Of a stretch of 15,221 bases of DNA, positions 13,166-15,221 are shown in pieces. The stretch's first letter is position 1, and each line of letters starts with the position of its first letter. Origin of the DNA: Mesorhizobium sp. Its GTDB lineage: Bacteria > Pseudomonadota > Alphaproteobacteria > Rhizobiales > Rhizobiaceae. The notes below the pieces were generated by a model, which worked only from the letters and a program-made list of their open reading frames with translations, made no database searches and was not told the origin of the DNA. The stretch spans positions 1-15,221 of the forward strand of contig JAEKLU010000139.1 of the NCBI GenBank assembly GCA_019509685.1, given 5' to 3'. A program made the translations under genes and the position numbers.

Positions 13166-14116
13166 ATGGCCGAGACGCGCACAGAAGCGCTTCACCAGAA
13201 CGCCGAGGGGCTGGATGTCCAGACCCCGGATGCCATCCTTTCATTCCTCGCAAACGCGCAGATCGAGGCCGCCAAGGCCGTGCACGGCGCCATCCCGGCG
13301 ATTGCCGCAGCCGCCGACCTTATCGCCAGGCAACTGAGGACCGGCGGCAGGCTGGCTTATGCGGCCGCCGGCAGTTCCGGCTTGATGGCAGTGGCCGATG
13401 CGCTGGAGTTGCCCGGCACATTCGGCATCGCGCGTGACCGCATCGCCATCCTGATCGCCGGCGGCGACGAGGCGTTCCGCACTTTGGCCGGCGGGCCGGA
13501 GGACGATACCGAAGAAGCTTCCGCTGCTGTTGTCGCGGCCAATATAGGCAGCGGCGACTGCCTGATTGCCATTTCCGCCAGCGGCTCGACCCCTTACGCT
13601 GTCCAGGCATTGAACGACGCACGGAGCCGAGGTGCTGCGACCATCGCGGTCGCCAACAACCGCGGCGCGCCGCTGTTCAAGCAGGCCGATGTCGCGATCC
13701 TGCTCGAAACCCCACCGGAACTGATCGCCGGCTCGACGCGCATGGGCGCCGGCACGGCGCAGAAGATCGCGCTCAACATGGTGTCGACGCTTGCCGCCAT
13801 CCATCTTGGCCATGTCCATGACGGCTACATGGTCAATCTCAGCGCCGACAACATCAAGCTGCGCGACCGCGCCGTGCGCATGGTCGCCGCCATCAGCGGC
13901 AAGAGCCGCGAAGACGCCGCCCGCCTGCTCGAAGAGAGCGGCGGCGTTGTCAAAACCGCCATTCTGCTCGCCGCCGGCGCCGCCAATGCCGATACGGCCG
14001 AGAAGATACTGGAAGGAACCGGCCAGAAGCTTCGGCCGGCACTTTCCGCGCTGGGGCATGATCCCGAAAAGTGGAACCCGCTTTTCGGAAAAGATCATGC
14101 CCGAACAAGGAAGTAG
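13166..14116 (+). CDS. murQ: N-acetylmuramic acid 6-phosphate etherase
   Basis: The protein has 316 residues from ATG 13166 (GGAGGG 13154-13159, six bases before it). An in-frame start at 13103 would add 21 residues across the operator and is unlikely. MurQ cleaves the lactyl ether of MurNAc-6-P to give GlcNAc-6-P and D-lactate. The SIS fold is visible in A-A-A-G-S-S-G (66-72), I-S-A-S-G-S-T-P-Y and G-S-T-R-M-G-A-G-T-A-Q-K. E81 (A-L-E-L-P) and E112 (G-P-E-D-D) align with the two catalytic glutamates of E. coli MurQ (83 and 114, same spacing). The family's G-A-G-T-S-G-R is A-A-G-S-S-G-L here and M-K-A-G-T is M-G-A-G-T, so this is a diverged subgroup and a related substrate cannot be excluded. 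The last ~20 residues are encoded by a palindromic repeat. Confidence 0.92.
   Translation: MAETRTEALHQNAEGLDVQTPDAILSFLANAQIEAAKAVHGAIPAIAAAADLIARQLRTGGRLAYAAAGSSGLMAVADALELPGTFGIARDRIAILIAGGDEAFRTLAGGPEDDTEEASAAVVAANIGSGDCLIAISASGSTPYAVQALNDARSRGAATIAVANNRGAPLFKQADVAILLETPPELIAGSTRMGAGTAQKIALNMVSTLAAIHLGHVHDGYMVNLSADNIKLRDRAVRMVAAISGKSREDAARLLEESGGVVKTAILLAAGAANADTAEKILEGTGQKLRPALSALGHDPEKWNPLFGKDHARTRK
14056..14100. repeat. Palindromic rhizobial repeat inside the 3' end of murQ
   Basis: GCATGATC (14056-14063) pairs with GATCATGC (14093-14100), and CCGAAAAG (14064-14071) with CTTTTCGG (14081-14088). The result is a 16-bp interrupted stem with a 9-base loop and a 4-base bulge (AAAA). I remember near-identical elements (GCATGATC..AAAAGT..TTTTCGG..GATCATGC) as abundant intergenic repeats in Rhizobium and Mesorhizobium. 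Here it is coding and gives MurQ the tail G-H-D-P-E-K-W-N-P-L-F-G-K-D-H-A. Confidence 0.85.
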
Positions 14117-14117
14117 G

Positions 14118-14154
14118 GCCTGTTTCATCCCGATTTCATCGGGGTGAAACGGGC
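14118..14154. repeat. Long hairpin between murQ and the ABC transporter gene
   Basis: A 17-bp stem (14118-14134 with 14138-14154, two G-T pairs, loop TTC) begins two bases after the murQ stop. No T-run follows, so a complete intrinsic terminator is unlikely. It may be an intergenic repeat, or an RNA stem that sets unequal expression of murQ and the downstream transporter. Confidence 0.75.
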
Positions 14155-14231
14155 TTGCGAGGGGAGCAAGGGGCAATAGCTCCTGTTCTCATCAAAACCG
14201 AACCTGAAAAAGGTCAACAGGGAGACTGAAC

Positions 14232-15221
14232 ATGACGACCAAACTACTGACGGCACTGCTGCTCGGCACAAGCATCCTCGGCACCACGGGAATCGCGCTG
14301 GCCGATGACGTTACGCTGAACATCGAGAGCTGGCGCGGCGACGATCTTGCGATCTGGAAGGACAAGCTGATCCCGGCCTTCGAAGCCAAGAACCCCGGCA
14401 TCAAGGTGGTGTTCGCGCCTTCGGCCCCGACCGAGTATGACGCGGCCCTCGGCGCCAAGCTCGCCGCCGGCTCGGCGGGCGACCTGATCACCTGCCGCCC
14501 GTTCGACAAGTCGCTCGAACTGTTCAAGAAGGGCAACCTTGCCGACCTGACCTCGCTGCCCGGCATGGAGAATTTCTCGCCGGTGGCCAAGTCCGCCTGG
14601 CAGACCGACGACGGCAAGTCGAGCTTCTGCGTGCCGATGGCCTCGGTCATCCATGGCTTCATCTACAACAAGGACGCCTTCGATAAGCTCGGCATCAAGG
14701 TGCCGACGACCCGCGACGAGTTCTTCGCCGCGCTCGACAAGATCAAGGCCGACGGCACCTACATCCCGATGGCGATGGGCACCAAGGACCTCTGGGAAGC
14801 CGCGACCATGGGCTACCAGAACATCGGCCCGAACTACTGGAAGGGCGAGGAAGGCCGCGCCGCTCTGATCAAGGGCGACCAGAAGCTGACCGACAAGGAC
14901 TGGGTCGCTCCCTATGAAGAACTGGCCAAGTGGAAGCCTTACCTCGGCGACGGCTTCGAGGCGCAGACCTATCCGGACAGCCAGAACCTGTTCACGCTCG
15001 GCCGCGCCGCCATCTACCCGGCCGGCTCGTGGGAAATCGGCCTGTTCAACACCCAGGCGCAGTTCAAGATGGGCGCCTTCCCGCCGCCGGTCGAGAAGGC
15101 CGGCGACACCTGCTACATCTCCGACCATACCGATATCGGCATGGGCCTGAACGCAGCCTCGAAGAACGCCGATGCGGCCAAGACCTTCCTGTCCTGGGTC
15201 GCGTCGCCCGACTTCGCCACC
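14232..15221 (+). CDS. ABC transporter sugar-binding protein, family 1 (3' truncated by window)
   Basis: There are 330 codons with no stop up to the window edge. ATG 14232 follows AGGGAGA by about 7 bases. A Sec signal peptide (about residues 1-24, ending A-L-A before D-D) has no lipobox Cys, so this is a soluble periplasmic receptor. The mature part has the extracellular solute-binding family 1 pattern: V-T-L-N-I-E-S-W-R near the N-terminus, I-P-A-F-E-A-K-N-P-G-I-K-V, D-L-I-T-C-R-P, I-Y-N-K-D-A-F-D-K-L-G-I and P-T-T-R-D-E-F. By context behind murQ it probably binds GlcNAc, MurNAc or a chito- or muro-oligosaccharide, but the family is broad and binding residues cannot be read reliably. The permease and ATPase genes are expected just beyond the window. 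Confidence 0.92.
   Translation, partial: MTTKLLTALLLGTSILGTTGIALADDVTLNIESWRGDDLAIWKDKLIPAFEAKNPGIKVVFAPSAPTEYDAALGAKLAAGSAGDLITCRPFDKSLELFKKGNLADLTSLPGMENFSPVAKSAWQTDDGKSSFCVPMASVIHGFIYNKDAFDKLGIKVPTTRDEFFAALDKIKADGTYIPMAMGTKDLWEAATMGYQNIGPNYWKGEEGRAALIKGDQKLTDKDWVAPYEELAKWKPYLGDGFEAQTYPDSQNLFTLGRAAIYPAGSWEIGLFNTQAQFKMGAFPPPVEKAGDTCYISDHTDIGMGLNAASKNADAAKTFLSWVASPDFAT

Overview
This is high-GC DNA with strongly GC-biased third codon positions. The gene content and the intergenic palindromic repeats (GCAATTCC..GGAATTGC, GCATGATC..GATCATGC and a ~160-bp composite palindrome) point to an alphaproteobacterium of the Hyphomicrobiales, most likely a Mesorhizobium-like rhizobium. That assignment rests on pattern recognition; no database search was run.

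Layout. (1) Bases 1-5321, + strand: two linked exported proteins. The first is the 3' part of a beta-propeller-like protein. The second is a 1294-residue Cys-rich protein with DUF11-like beta-sandwich repeats and a C-terminal array of short four-Cys repeats. Both carry the same distinctive module with a Cys-Cys pair. A strong intrinsic terminator closes this unit at about 5347-5377. (2) 5514-6191: rpe, ribulose-phosphate 3-epimerase. (3) 6382-8896: a FadR/FCD-type GntR regulator followed by matB (malonyl-CoA synthetase), with a rhizobial repeat between them. (4) 8908-9065: a composite palindromic repeat between the convergent matB and nagA ends. (5) 12966 down to 9080, - strand: an amino-sugar operon of a BadF/BadG-type GlcNAc/MurNAc kinase, a GntR/UTRA regulator (NagQ-like), a SIS-domain GlcN-6-P deaminase (NagB-II type) and nagA. 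The genes are joined by ATGA stop/start overlaps. (6) 13166 onward, + strand: murQ (MurNAc-6-P etherase), then an ABC sugar-binding protein cut by the window edge.

How the genes fit together. The divergent kinase and murQ operons form an amino-sugar / peptidoglycan-sugar catabolic locus. The transporter brings sugar in and the kinase makes the 6-phosphate. MurQ turns MurNAc-6-P into GlcNAc-6-P, NagA deacetylates it, and the SIS enzyme makes fructose-6-P and ammonia. The divergent promoter region holds two perfect copies of TGGTATT-N4-TGGTATT, one facing each operon. This matches the remembered NagQ box, so the GntR regulator probably controls both arms and itself.

Most notable observations: (a) nagA looks broken, with about 17 codons missing and the frame shifted at about 9297, all predicted catalytic residues lying before the break; (b) the start region of the GntR gene is present in three tandem 47-bp copies, giving two coupled 16-codon mini-ORFs, each with its own GGAGG, between the kinase and the regulator; (c) the C-terminus of murQ is encoded by a mobile-type palindromic repeat; (d) the paired exported Cys-rich proteins at the left end have no function I can name and are the best candidate for an undescribed system.
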